Source: Melampsora larici-populina 98AG31 (Eukaryota > Basidiomycota > Pucciniomycetes > Pucciniales > Melampsoraceae). From it: DNA of 64,000 bases. The notes under the pieces are model-generated. The model did not search any database and had not been told where the DNA came from. It saw only the letters and a program-made list of their open reading frames with translations. Numbering within the stretch: position 1 is the stretch's first letter; each line of letters opens with the position of its first letter. Positions 13,301-23,395 of this stretch are shown in pieces. The position numbers and the translations under genes were made by a program. The stretch spans positions 237,094 through 301,093 of the forward strand of contig NW_006768791.1 in NCBI RefSeq assembly GCF_000204055.1, read 5' to 3'.

Positions 13301-14531
13301 AGTATTAATAAGCCAATAAGATCACATTAATGCTTCAATTACCACCCAGATCAATGGGTCTTGCTTTTATGATTGAGACTTTCAAAAATAATAACACAAG
13401 ATTAAACTTCATTCTGATGTGTTGGTTCAATGGTAGATTCAGAGAGGTATCATCTTTCTCTGATACTCAGGTGTTAGACCAGATTTGTTGTAAAATTCTC
13501 TATGTCTGTAAAATGAAGGAATTTAATTTATGAGGTGTGTATCAAGCCACTAATGTTAATTGCCTAAGACAGAAGTGAAAGCTTTGTCACCAAGTGTAAA
13601 GATTCAAATCAGCAAGAACACACAGACTCTCACAGAGGGAGATTTGAGGAATCATAAAAGATGGAAGGAGGTTGCCTATGGGTGAGGTGATAAACTGGTT
13701 GGAGATTTAAAGGTTCTTTAGGATCTAAGTGGCTGAGCAGTTGCACCACAAAAAATTCAATGTGTGCAGGCAGGCTCTCCCACCATGTTTTGCCATTGCT
13801 CGAAAAGTGATTTCATGATGATGAGGGGTATGGGTACTTTTTTCTCCACATCTCCTCTACATGTTCCCCCTGCCATGGCATTGGCCACAAGAATGGCTCC
13901 TCATTAACCCATACTGCAAACTTATGAATTTGGAACACTAGATGGAACCTGCTGTGCAATCTGTGACTGACCTTGAGGACCATTCTGTAAAGCTGGTATT
14001 GCCCATGATACCTATCACTGTGTCTGTATCCTTTTAGCATGTTGACATGCACACACAAAATACTTTTCTTAGACCCTCAAAATACCCTTCAAACAGGTAC
14101 CACAACAGGTGCATTGTCCCCTTATCAACTGGGATGTTGACACTCAGTTGAACCCAGCTGCTGACAAAGGATTCCACAAATCCTGTAACTAAATTGACAT
14201 TCACAAAGGGGGCTCAACACAACACCACAGCTCAAATCAGACCAAAAGACTTTGAGATTTGTTTCAAAAAATTTCTGTGCATGTATGCCAATATGCTAAG
14301 AGGATATTGAGCTGATGTAGGAAGTGTCATCAAGACAAATTTCATGAATACAGACTGTATATACTTGATAGGCTTACCAAAAAATATGTATAAATTTCTT
14401 GTGTTTGGCTGGATCTATCAAAGATCATCAAGGCAGTTGGGGACCATATTGCCAGCGCTAATTACACAATCCATGCAACCCAGGCTGTAGACAGAACTCT
14501 TATTCCAACTGGATGGCCATGGTATTGTATC
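10345..14531. other. Gene-free degenerate intergenic DNA
   Basis: About 4.2 kb without a convincing gene. It begins with the upstream region of the PhoD-like gene. Short protein-like stretches survive on the minus strand (around 10850-11050 with PPTPPDFLINIKKYW, and 12522-12848), interrupted by stops, which suggests old decayed mobile or duplicated coding DNA. I could not assign a family. The right edge is the 5' LTR of the gypsy element. Confidence 0.4.
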
Positions 14532-15277
14532 TGTCAGCCCTGAGCCCTGTGTACAGGACCACGGACTAACAAACACACATGTAAATATATGTAATACATA
14601 TGTAATTATATGAAACTTGTCTAAAACCATAAGAATTACAACTCATGGCTCAGTTTCAAGAGTCACTTAAGTAACAAGACTTACTAGGACTTAACTAGTA
14701 ATAGTAAACCTAACCCAAACCTAACTCAAAGAAAAGCAAACCTAAGCGCCAACCACAAGTTGACGCCTAGATCTGGAATATATAAACTCCTCTTCTTCCC
14801 ACTCTAGAAGAAGGACCAACTTATTATCATTCCACAATTCCACATCACAACTTACTTGATTCTTACCAAGAATATTGAGTATAGTGATTTTATTGTACTT
14901 GATCTTATAGTTCTACAGCCTTCCTCAAGCCCTTGTAAGCTTTAAAGCGGTGGTTCTAAACTAGTGGGACTATATAGTTATAGAACCAAGCTTTAGAATT
15001 GCATAGGATACCTCCTGAGTTGAGTGTAAAGTATCCGGCGGAACCTTTGAGCAATCAGAGTGTAAAGTTCTGCAGGCTCTATCCCCAACAGAGCTCTTGA
15101 GTAAGCTCCTTTGAAGGATTACTCAGCCATCCCACTGGCTTTAAACCCTCTTCTTAGAGGTCAACTAACTGAAGTCTTTACTTGTTTATACCAAGTAAAG
15201 ACTTTGTTAATCTTTATTCCACCCTTACTTCACCTTTTTTAGTGAAGAGTCAGCCAAAAAGTAGCTGACCCCTCACA
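14532..15277 (+). repeat. 5' LTR (746 bp)
   Basis: It is a direct repeat of 23396-24151, starting TGTCAGCCC and ending CCTCACA (TG...CA). It carries a TATATAAA-like box near 14778 and a CCTAACCCAAA motif near 14710. Confidence 0.96.
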
Positions 15278-16664
15278 ACTTGGGGGCCTCATCCGGTTTT
15301 TGTTCCTACAGACCTCTTTCTGTCCAGTCTCATTTTGTTTTACTTTACTTCTCTTTTATATAATAAAATTGAAAAATAATACAAAAAATATCTATTTCTT
15401 TTCCTTCAAATTCTAGAATTTCCATTTTTTCTTTCCTCTTGTTTTTTTTAAGATCACATTTAATTGTGATCACAAGTATTTCCTCAGTTTTTAGATTCAA
15501 TATACTAAAGTGTTGTTCAACTGTAATTGAAATATTCACAATTCTTCCTCAGAAGAGTCTACTCAATTACATTAAAAGACACCCCATTTTTTTTCAATTA
15601 AGTGTGATATTTCATGTACACACTGAGAAAAGAGAATTAACAAGCTATTACATACATATATAGCATCATTTATACTACTTGTCTTTTAGTATTTGTGCTA
15701 CATATATATTATTGTCTGTGTGCAACAGTAATTCCACATTGTGTTGAATTATTTGACAAAAATAGTGGACAGAGCACGTGTGTAGTTTATTACACAGCGT
15801 GTCAAGGAAGTGTAGTGTAATTTACATATACTCAACATTTCCATTCTCATAAATTTCAACGTCAAATTCTATAAGCATATTAGCCTTATAGAACTGTCAA
15901 GAGTTGACAGATTCGATCACCTGTCACATTTTCCTCGGAGCCGGGTAATTTTCTTTAGTCCTGCTCCTCGATCATATTGATACAGGGACCTCTACAACCC
16001 TCTACCCTCGGAAATCACCCCACATCATCATAATATCCACCATCGATCAATTTTTGCCATCATCGAAATCACGGCATCTCCTTCCGATCCATCGGAGCAA
16101 GTCAGCAGGAACTTTAGTGAGTAGAATACATTCACTAAGCAATATTTTTCTTTTCTCATTATTGAAAAGCTTTAACAATTGATTTGAATCACGTTATTAT
16201 TAGTGACTTCATTCGTTCTGGAAGTTTCCAGCCAAACTCACCCTAATACTACAGTCGATAGCTATAAAACTATTCGATTGTCTCCTTCAAACAGTTTCTT
16301 CCTCAACGATCTCAGCTCTTTCATCGTATCACGACCATCAAAAGCTTGTTAGTATTTTATCTTTATCTACTCGCCCTAATTACCATTTACATCGATTATT
16401 ATATTCACCTGATCATCTCTTTATTTGTTCAATCACTTATTCCTTTAGATCACAGTTCCCTCAAGCTACCAAGCAAACACTATCAGCACTAAGTCAGTAG
16501 TGCTTGTTTTTCTACCTTTAGAGGTTATTTGGTTGACTTTGTTGGATAATAGTCTGATTTAGCTTTATTTTATCTGTTCTTCATTGTCACATTTGAAATT
16601 GTTCCATTGATTCTTTTCTGATCAAGTGGATTTATTAGAATCAAACGAACGTTCTTCGTTTCAG
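15278..16664 (+). other. Long untranslated leader of the gypsy element
   Basis: About 1.4 kb between the 5' LTR and the first recognisable coding exon. No long open frame is present. The last ~750 bases (from about 15900) look like an ordinary fungal promoter/5'-UTR: CT-rich tracts, a TATAAAA near 16263 and several GT...AG-like signals. This sequence type is unlike the LTR and unlike gag-pol. Confidence 0.4.
15281..15296 (+). promoter_or_regulatory. Putative tRNA primer-binding site
   Basis: Three bases after the LTR end lies TGGGGGCCTCATCCGG. The leading TGG matches the complement of a tRNA CCA end. The stretch resembles the proline-tRNA primer-binding site known from some retroviruses with one insertion and one substitution, so a tRNA-Pro primer is a reasonable guess. 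It has not been tested against the tRNAs of this genome. Confidence 0.55.
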
Positions 16665-16769
16665 GATCTCGCAAATCGAATTCACGACGTTGCAAGTGAA
16701 GTAGGTATTATAGAATTCCAGCAATCAACGGAACGATCGCATCGATCGACGGGCAATCTGTAGTTTCAG

Positions 16770-17803
16770 AAACCACGCCGTTACCACCTCGATTCCAACC
16801 GGAAGCGACTCCAGCTACACCTTTAGGAAACATTCTTGATTACATTCAAGACCCAGGTGAGCACGACCTGCAGTTTTAAGTTCGTTTTATTAAACTAACA
16901 TTGAAATATCTTGATTTTTTTTTCATCTCATTTTATCCCATTCCTGAGAATAGATCAAATCGAAGCAATTACTCATCTCGGCAATCAAAGTAAGCTTTTA
17001 TTTGTTGTTGTCCTTTTATTTTGTTTGTTTGAAGGGTCATAATTAAAATTTTGTTACTATGTATGCTCGTCCTCGGACTCGTAGTGAATCAAGAAAACGA
17101 GCCAGCACCACCAGCCTCGCAGGTGACCGACGAAGCGAGACCGGTGATTCAACCGATCGCCCAGGTGGACCAAGCCATGCCAGTGGATCAACCGGGCGGG
17201 GGAGACCGCGGACCCGAGGTAAGAAGGTCCTCCCAACTACATCAACACCTATACGATCAGCAACTGATCCTTTGATTGTAGGTGAACCAGGCCCATCAAC
17301 CAGTACCTCAGCAGATCGACCCAGAGGTGACCTACCTCTGGACTTCGCTGAATGCACAATACGTGCGTTGGGAAGGGGCCAGGGAGTTAGGGAAGGATCA
17401 CCCCGACGCCAAGAAGATGTGGAAGAACGCCATCTTCGAGGCTCGAAGGATCTGGAAGCGACTGATGTTTCAATTCAGGTACCCAGACGAAACGATCCAC
17501 AACCATATCACGAGATGGTTTCGACCGGGTACAACCTCATGGAGACCGTTCTGGATTGATCCGTTTGACTTCAGGGTCTTGCCAGAGGATCAAGTTCGCA
17601 TGCCTCAACCTCAAACGAACCATCCCAAGCAGTTCAACAAGAGAAATACCAACGGTCGATCCAATCAATGGGACAACAACCGCAAGAAGAAGTCCTCCAT
17701 TTCGACCTCAGAAGCAGTAGTCAAAGCTCAAGTCGCCATGGGTCAGTATCTGATTCAACAAGAGACCCGCGAGCGCTTTGGGAAAGGGCACCAAGGCAAC
17801 TGA
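16770..17803 (+). CDS. Intron-containing upstream ORF inside the gypsy element
   Basis: Four exons keep one frame across three good GT...AG introns: 16770-16856 (donor GTGAGC), 16954-16989 (donor GTAAGC), 17085-17218 (donor GTAAGA) and 17282-17803 (stop TGA). The 63-bp third intron contains an in-frame TGA, so splicing is needed to read through. An earlier exon (16665-16695, DLANRIHDV...) may precede it. The visible product is Pro/Gln-rich at first (PPRFQPEATPAT; NQENEPAPPASQV), then has a Trp-rich helical part (WTSLNAQYVRWEGAREL; WKRLMFQFRYPDE) and a basic Asn/Lys-rich tail. I recognise no family. The last 136 bases overlap gag-pol in another frame. It could be a captured host gene fragment or a spliced accessory ORF of the element. 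Confidence 0.55.
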
Positions 17804-20800
17804 CTCTGGAAGATGAGAGGTTAGTACATCTTCTACACTCTGTTCTTAATCATGAATTGATTCAACCATGGACTAATCAGATTATATCCACTTTGCACCC
17901 TGTAGTCCATAGGTCGTCTAAAGATAAAGAACAACTAGCTTATTTCAGTGAATGTGTTAAGAAGATGCATGAGAATATTAAAGTTGTTCATGGTAAACTT
18001 GGATTTGGTTTAAATAATTACAATTCAATCTTGTCAGACCTTGTCCACCATCTTGAAATACAACACAATGAATTGATCAGTGAGAACCAAAAGTGCCACA
18101 GTGAGTTGATTGAGTTATTGGATATTAAAAAGATCCCTTTAGACAAAGAATCTCTAAAAGAGATGAGTGATTTAGTGAGTAATAGAGTACAGAAATTACT
18201 CGAAGAAAAAATTGAGTCTACTCTACAAAATAATAATACCTTGAGTGTAAAACAAGAACCTTACAATTTTGAAAAGAATTTAGACGCAAAACTTGATCAG
18301 AAATTTGATCAACTCTTTGAAAACTTGAGCAATAAATTAGAAGCAGGTATTACAACCAAAGATCTGCTTACGCAACAATTGCAAGCTGAAAGAATTTTAC
18401 ATTCCAGGTTGGATTCTTTGGAAAATTTCCTTAAAGATATGGATCATGAGGGACGGATTCAAAGAGAAAAGATTTTATCTGAAGTTATACAGATCAAAGA
18501 AACTATTGCGGCAAGTCCGTGTGTAGAAAAAATACAACCTGAAGTAGTAAAGCCACTGCCCCTTAGGGACTTTGGAAGAGAAAGTCTTTTAAGAAAAGAC
18601 ATTGAAATGACTGTTTCACCAGCACCTGGGAAGAATCCTGAGGATGTAAGACACTTACTCAGTGATCTTAAAGAACAGATTGCAGCCCTTGAGCGTGGAG
18701 GGAAAGAACAATCAGTAGTGGTTAGAGAAAACAATGACGCACTTGAGTACAAAGAAGCAGTTAGTAAAGCGTTACGCAGAGACTGGCCCAAAGATTGGCC
18801 AACTTTTGATGGTGAGGGTGAATACAATCACCATGAATTTATTGATTGGGTTGACAGAACATCCAAAACTATGCAAATACCTGATGAACTTATAGTAGCC
18901 AAACTGGGCATTGTGTTCCAAGGTGTAGCCCGACAATGGTTCATAGATTTGGCCAAAGACGAAGATCTTCGGACTTGGACGGAATGGAAAGCAGCCATGC
19001 ATGAAAGATTTGGTAACCAAGCATGGAAGAACAAAATGCAAAAATTATACATGGCTGACCACTTTATACCACGGTCAAACGTGGACTGTGTTAAGTGGGC
19101 GAATAAACAAAAGCAGAGAGTACAGGCCTTCCTGCCTACAGCAACACAAGAGGAACTTGTTGAAAAAGTTATGTGGCAGTTACCAGGTAACATGCGAATT
19201 TTTGTCACGAGCAAACTCAAGGAGCCAGCCAGATGGACTGACTTTTTATTAGCTTTGGAGGACATTTGCAAGACACTGTCGGAAAGAAGGAATACACAAG
19301 TGGTAAACAAGGGTAGACCCTTCATTCCACGGACAGCAGAGCCTCCAACCAACAGCAGTGCAAAAGCAACTGTTGGGTCAACTGATAAGAAAAGCAGTAA
19401 AGCATGTCACACATGTGGGAGTACAGATCCTACACATGTGTGGAAAACCTGTAAAGGCAAAAACAGAGCTATAAATGAGGTTGATGCAACGGAGGAGACA
19501 CATGATCAAGACATTGCGGAAGTAGGCATGGAGTTTGTTGAATATGTTAGTGATGAAGAAGATATCTTTGGGTTACTACAGGACGGAGAAGTGGAAGTCA
19601 TTGAAAGTAATTTTTGCACTGACATAGATATTTCTCAGTTACAAGCGGAAGCAGACATGCCCATAATTGGCCATACTAAAGACGGTATACAACACATCTC
19701 AGATGCTAAGTTGCTCAAATCAAAACCATCAGCAGGCAGAGCTCACACATTAGGCTTCCATAGTCTTACAAGAGTGATTGTTGAGGGTGTAGAAGCGGAG
19801 ATGCTTTTGGACAGCGGAGCATCTTGTTCTGTGGTGGGGAGCATTTATTTGGGCACCATTGTTCCTGATTGGAAACACAAACTTATGCCATGTAATGATA
19901 ACATGAAATTCTCCGGATGCGGAGGAAGTTTGTTTCCTTTAGGTGTTATTAACTTGAAAGCAATATTTCCCCATAAGCAAGGAGGGGTCCGCATTGACGC
20001 AGAGTTTGTAGTTATGGAAAACTCACACACAAAGTACTTCATCCTTGGAGATGATTACCTTGGTGCGTATGGTATTGATATTTTCCACAGCAGAGAAAAG
20101 TATTTCACCATTGGAAATGATGTTAAGAAAAAGAAGTTTGGACTACCACTCCAAAGACCAATTTTAGCAGGACTAAGGGTCACTCAGTCTGAAGACCGGC
20201 CGGAAATTGAACCTGTGGGGACACAGATGTCTCAAATGCAGAAGGTTGAAGAAGGAATCAAAGAAGCAGCTTTCTCACCTAAGCTTGAGCCAGAGCAAAA
20301 AGGAAAGATTGTAAAGCTTATTCATGAGTATTGTAAAGAATTTGGGCTAGGAGATTCCCCTTTAGGAAGCATCAAAAGCCATCCCGTCCATGTTCAACTC
20401 AATATTGAGAAGCCTTACCCGCCTATTCTGAGGAAAGCAGCTTATCCCGCTAGCCCCAGGAATAGAGTAGAGATTGAAAAGCATATTGAAGAGCTGCTGC
20501 AATATGGAGTTATCCGTAAAGTAGGAGAGGATGAAGAAGTAGATATAACTACACCAGTCATAATAGCCTGGCATAACGGTAAATCAAGGCTATGTGGTGA
20601 TTTTCGAGCATTGAACACATACACAGTGCCAGATAGATACCCACTTCCTCGTATTGAGTATGCGCTCACGAACCTTGGAAAGGCTTTGTATATTACACTC
20701 ATGGATGTAATAAAAGGTTTCCATCAAAATATAGTAGCAGAAGATAGCAGAAAATTCCTGAGAATCATCTGCTATCTAGGTATTTTCGAATATCTGAGGA

Positions 20801-23367
20801 TGCCATTTGGAATCAAGAATGCACCAGCATTTTTTCAGAGGATGATGGACATAGAGTTTTCTCAAGAATTACGGGAAGGCTGGGTCATCATATACATTGA
20901 TGATATCATCATCTTTCATGATAACTGGGAGGATCATATCAAAGGAGTACAAAGGATCCTACAGAAAGTACGAGAGATGGGTATGACTATTTCCCTTAAA
21001 AAGAGTCATTTTGGTTTTAACAGTGTAAAAGCTTTGGGCCATATTGTGTCTGGTTTATGGATTGCCATAGATCAGAACAGAGTAGCAGCAGTTCTGAACA
21101 AACAATGTCCACAGAATATTAGTGAACTGCAAGCCTTTTTGGGATTTGCAAGCTACTATAGGAATTACTTGCAAGATTACGGGAAAATCTCCAGTAGTTT
21201 ATACAAACTTATAGACAAGGGTGTTGCATTTGAAATGACCAAGGAAAGGACAGAGGTGTGGGCCACTATTAAACAGATGATTAGTAGTGCTCCGCTATTA
21301 TTGCAACCAGATTTCACTAAACCTTTCAAACTCTATGTAGATGCTTCTTTTGATGGTTTAGGAGCAGCACTTCATCAATCCAGGATCATTGATGGGAAGT
21401 TGCAAGAGGGACCAATTGTGTTTATATCACGCAAACTGAAAGACAGTGAAACCAGATATGGGTCTCCACAACTTGAAGCTCTGGGATTAGTCTGGGCGCT
21501 TGAGAAACTCCACTATTATTTGGATGGAGCGTACTTTGAGGTCATCACTGACTGCACAGGAGTCAGGTCTTTGATGAATATCAAAACTCCAAATAGGCAT
21601 ATGCTTAGATGGATGCTTGCAATCCAGGAATACCGGCCTTATATGACCATTACACATAGACCTGGGAAAATGCACAACAATGCAGATGGATTGAGCAGAA
21701 TGGCTTTACCCAATGATGAATCCAATCCAGCATGGGAGCCTGAGGAGGTAGAACTTGACATCCCAGTGATGGGATTGAGTTTGGCTGAACTTAGTGATGA
21801 ATTTTTTGAAGAAATTCAGAAGAGTTATAATAACGATCCTAACACTACAAAGTTGATTAAGATTATGAGTCAAGATAAAATAGATATGTCTTTAGTTACC
21901 AGTTTGGATTCTCCATGGAAGGAACTTTACGCTGAAGGAAAATTTTCTTTGCAATCTGGATTACTCTATTACAGAGAAAAGCATACCTCCGTAATAGTAC
22001 TTGTGGATAAAGCTCATAAAGAACAAGTGCTCAAAGTATGCCATGATGAGATACTTGCAGGACACATGGGTGAAGATAAAACACTAGAAAAAGTTTGTAC
22101 TACGGCATGGTGGATCAAGAGAAACCTGGATACCAAGATGTATGTTAACAGCTGTGAAAGATGCCAGAAGGCTAATAAAGCTACTGGAAAGAGGTATGGC
22201 CTATTACAACACATCCAAGAGCCAACATACCCGTGGGAGATAATTAATATGGATTTTGTCACAGCACTTCCACCAGCAGGAGTAGAGAACTATAATGCTT
22301 GCCTGGTTATTGTTGATAGGTTTTCAAGACGAGCTAGATTTCTGCCGTGTTACAAGGAGTCTACCGCAATGGATATTGCCCTTTTGTTTTGGGAAAGACT
22401 GATTAGTGATGTGGGACTTCCTAAAGTCATAATCAGTGATAGAGATCCAAAGTTTACTTCAGAGTTCTGGAAAGGACTTTACAGTATAATGGGGACCAAA
22501 TTAGCATTCTCTACGGCACACCATCCACAAACGGATGGGCTTGCAGAAAAAATGATTCAGACCTTATCAGAAATGGTAAGGAGGTACTGTGCGTTTGGGC
22601 TAGAATACAAAGACAAAGACGGGATTACGCATGACTGGAAAAGTCTATTGCCTGCTTTAGAAATAGCTTACAATAGCAGTATACACAGTAGCACCAAGAA
22701 GAGCCCTTTTGAAGTAGAGAGAGGATTTTGTCCTAGGCTTCCCAGGGACAAATTTTGTAGTAGGGATGTGGATATTCACCCTACCTCGCTAAGTTTTGCC
22801 ACAATGCTGAACAGAGCAAGGGAATATGCTACTAAGTGTGTCAGAGAATCAGTAGAGTATAACAAAGAGAGATGGGATAAGTCACATAGAGAACCTGAAT
22901 TTTCTGTTGGAGAACAAGTACTGCTTTCCACTGTTAATTTCAATAATATCCAGGGACCAAAGAAATTAAGAGATCAATTTGTAGGCCCTTTTGTGATATC
23001 AAAACTAGTTGGCACGAATGCAGTGGAACTGATATTGCATGGCGAGTTAGAAAGGAGGCATCCTGTTTTTCCAGTTTCCCTGATTAAGAAGTACACTCCT
23101 CCTGAGGCTAGTGATATTCGACAAACAAGGACGGTACCAGTAGTAGTCATACCTCCATATGAGCCAGAAGGAGAGAAGAAATTTTTGAAGATACTCAAAG
23201 ATAAACGGGTTAAAGATAAGGATGGTAAGGACACCATCTTATACCTGGTCAGGTATAAAGGTAAAGGAGCAGATGGGGATGAATGGCTCCCAGGAGATAA
23301 AGTACCTAACTCAAAGGTGACTCTTAGAGCTTTTCGAGCATCTAAGAGGGATACAGCAGTTCAGTAG
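17668..23367 (+). CDS. Gag-Pol polyprotein of a chromovirus
   Basis: An uninterrupted frame of 1,899 codons. Gag: coiled-coil-like N-terminus, then a capsid-like domain (about residues 360-540, with WPTFDGEGEYNHHEFIDW) and an unusual zinc knuckle C580-x2-C583-x6-H590-x4-C595; the usual spacing is x2-x4-x4. Pol: aspartic protease LLDSGAS at D715; reverse transcriptase with YIDD at 1076-1079; RNase H LYVDASFDG at D1225; integrase with an HHCC zinc domain before about 1505 and the catalytic triad D1529-D1591-x35-E1627; chromodomain at about 1838-1890 (ILYLVRYKGK, DEWLPG). Reverse transcription and integration are the expected activities; chromodomains usually target chromatin marks. Gag and Pol share one frame, so protease must separate them. 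The first ~45 codons overlap the upstream ORF, and the true start may be a later Met. Confidence 0.95.
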   Translation: MGQQPQEEVLHFDLRSSSQSSSRHGSVSDSTRDPRALWERAPRQLTLEDERLVHLLHSVLNHELIQPWTNQIISTLHPVVHRSSKDKEQLAYFSECVKKMHENIKVVHGKLGFGLNNYNSILSDLVHHLEIQHNELISENQKCHSELIELLDIKKIPLDKESLKEMSDLVSNRVQKLLEEKIESTLQNNNTLSVKQEPYNFEKNLDAKLDQKFDQLFENLSNKLEAGITTKDLLTQQLQAERILHSRLDSLENFLKDMDHEGRIQREKILSEVIQIKETIAASPCVEKIQPEVVKPLPLRDFGRESLLRKDIEMTVSPAPGKNPEDVRHLLSDLKEQIAALERGGKEQSVVVRENNDALEYKEAVSKALRRDWPKDWPTFDGEGEYNHHEFIDWVDRTSKTMQIPDELIVAKLGIVFQGVARQWFIDLAKDEDLRTWTEWKAAMHERFGNQAWKNKMQKLYMADHFIPRSNVDCVKWANKQKQRVQAFLPTATQEELVEKVMWQLPGNMRIFVTSKLKEPARWTDFLLALEDICKTLSERRNTQVVNKGRPFIPRTAEPPTNSSAKATVGSTDKKSSKACHTCGSTDPTHVWKTCKGKNRAINEVDATEETHDQDIAEVGMEFVEYVSDEEDIFGLLQDGEVEVIESNFCTDIDISQLQAEADMPIIGHTKDGIQHISDAKLLKSKPSAGRAHTLGFHSLTRVIVEGVEAEMLLDSGASCSVVGSIYLGTIVPDWKHKLMPCNDNMKFSGCGGSLFPLGVINLKAIFPHKQGGVRIDAEFVVMENSHTKYFILGDDYLGAYGIDIFHSREKYFTIGNDVKKKKFGLPLQRPILAGLRVTQSEDRPEIEPVGTQMSQMQKVEEGIKEAAFSPKLEPEQKGKIVKLIHEYCKEFGLGDSPLGSIKSHPVHVQLNIEKPYPPILRKAAYPASPRNRVEIEKHIEELLQYGVIRKVGEDEEVDITTPVIIAWHNGKSRLCGDFRALNTYTVPDRYPLPRIEYALTNLGKALYITLMDVIKGFHQNIVAEDSRKFLRIICYLGIFEYLRMPFGIKNAPAFFQRMMDIEFSQELREGWVIIYIDDIIIFHDNWEDHIKGVQRILQKVREMGMTISLKKSHFGFNSVKALGHIVSGLWIAIDQNRVAAVLNKQCPQNISELQAFLGFASYYRNYLQDYGKISSSLYKLIDKGVAFEMTKERTEVWATIKQMISSAPLLLQPDFTKPFKLYVDASFDGLGAALHQSRIIDGKLQEGPIVFISRKLKDSETRYGSPQLEALGLVWALEKLHYYLDGAYFEVITDCTGVRSLMNIKTPNRHMLRWMLAIQEYRPYMTITHRPGKMHNNADGLSRMALPNDESNPAWEPEEVELDIPVMGLSLAELSDEFFEEIQKSYNNDPNTTKLIKIMSQDKIDMSLVTSLDSPWKELYAEGKFSLQSGLLYYREKHTSVIVLVDKAHKEQVLKVCHDEILAGHMGEDKTLEKVCTTAWWIKRNLDTKMYVNSCERCQKANKATGKRYGLLQHIQEPTYPWEIINMDFVTALPPAGVENYNACLVIVDRFSRRARFLPCYKESTAMDIALLFWERLISDVGLPKVIISDRDPKFTSEFWKGLYSIMGTKLAFSTAHHPQTDGLAEKMIQTLSEMVRRYCAFGLEYKDKDGITHDWKSLLPALEIAYNSSIHSSTKKSPFEVERGFCPRLPRDKFCSRDVDIHPTSLSFATMLNRAREYATKCVRESVEYNKERWDKSHREPEFSVGEQVLLSTVNFNNIQGPKKLRDQFVGPFVISKLVGTNAVELILHGELERRHPVFPVSLIKKYTPPEASDIRQTRTVPVVVIPPYEPEGEKKFLKILKDKRVKDKDGKDTILYLVRYKGKGADGDEWLPGDKVPNSKVTLRAFRASKRDTAVQ

Positions 23368-23383
23368 AAGGATAACCTTCTCT

Positions 23384-23395
23384 GGTGGTGGGGAA
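23384..23395 (+). promoter_or_regulatory. Polypurine tract of the gypsy element
   Basis: A purine-rich run (GGTGGTGGGGAA) lies immediately before the 3' LTR, where plus-strand DNA priming is expected. Confidence 0.65.

Noticed and set aside
18459..19352. Minus-strand open frames inside gag
   Set aside because: Shadows of the long gag-pol frame on the opposite strand.
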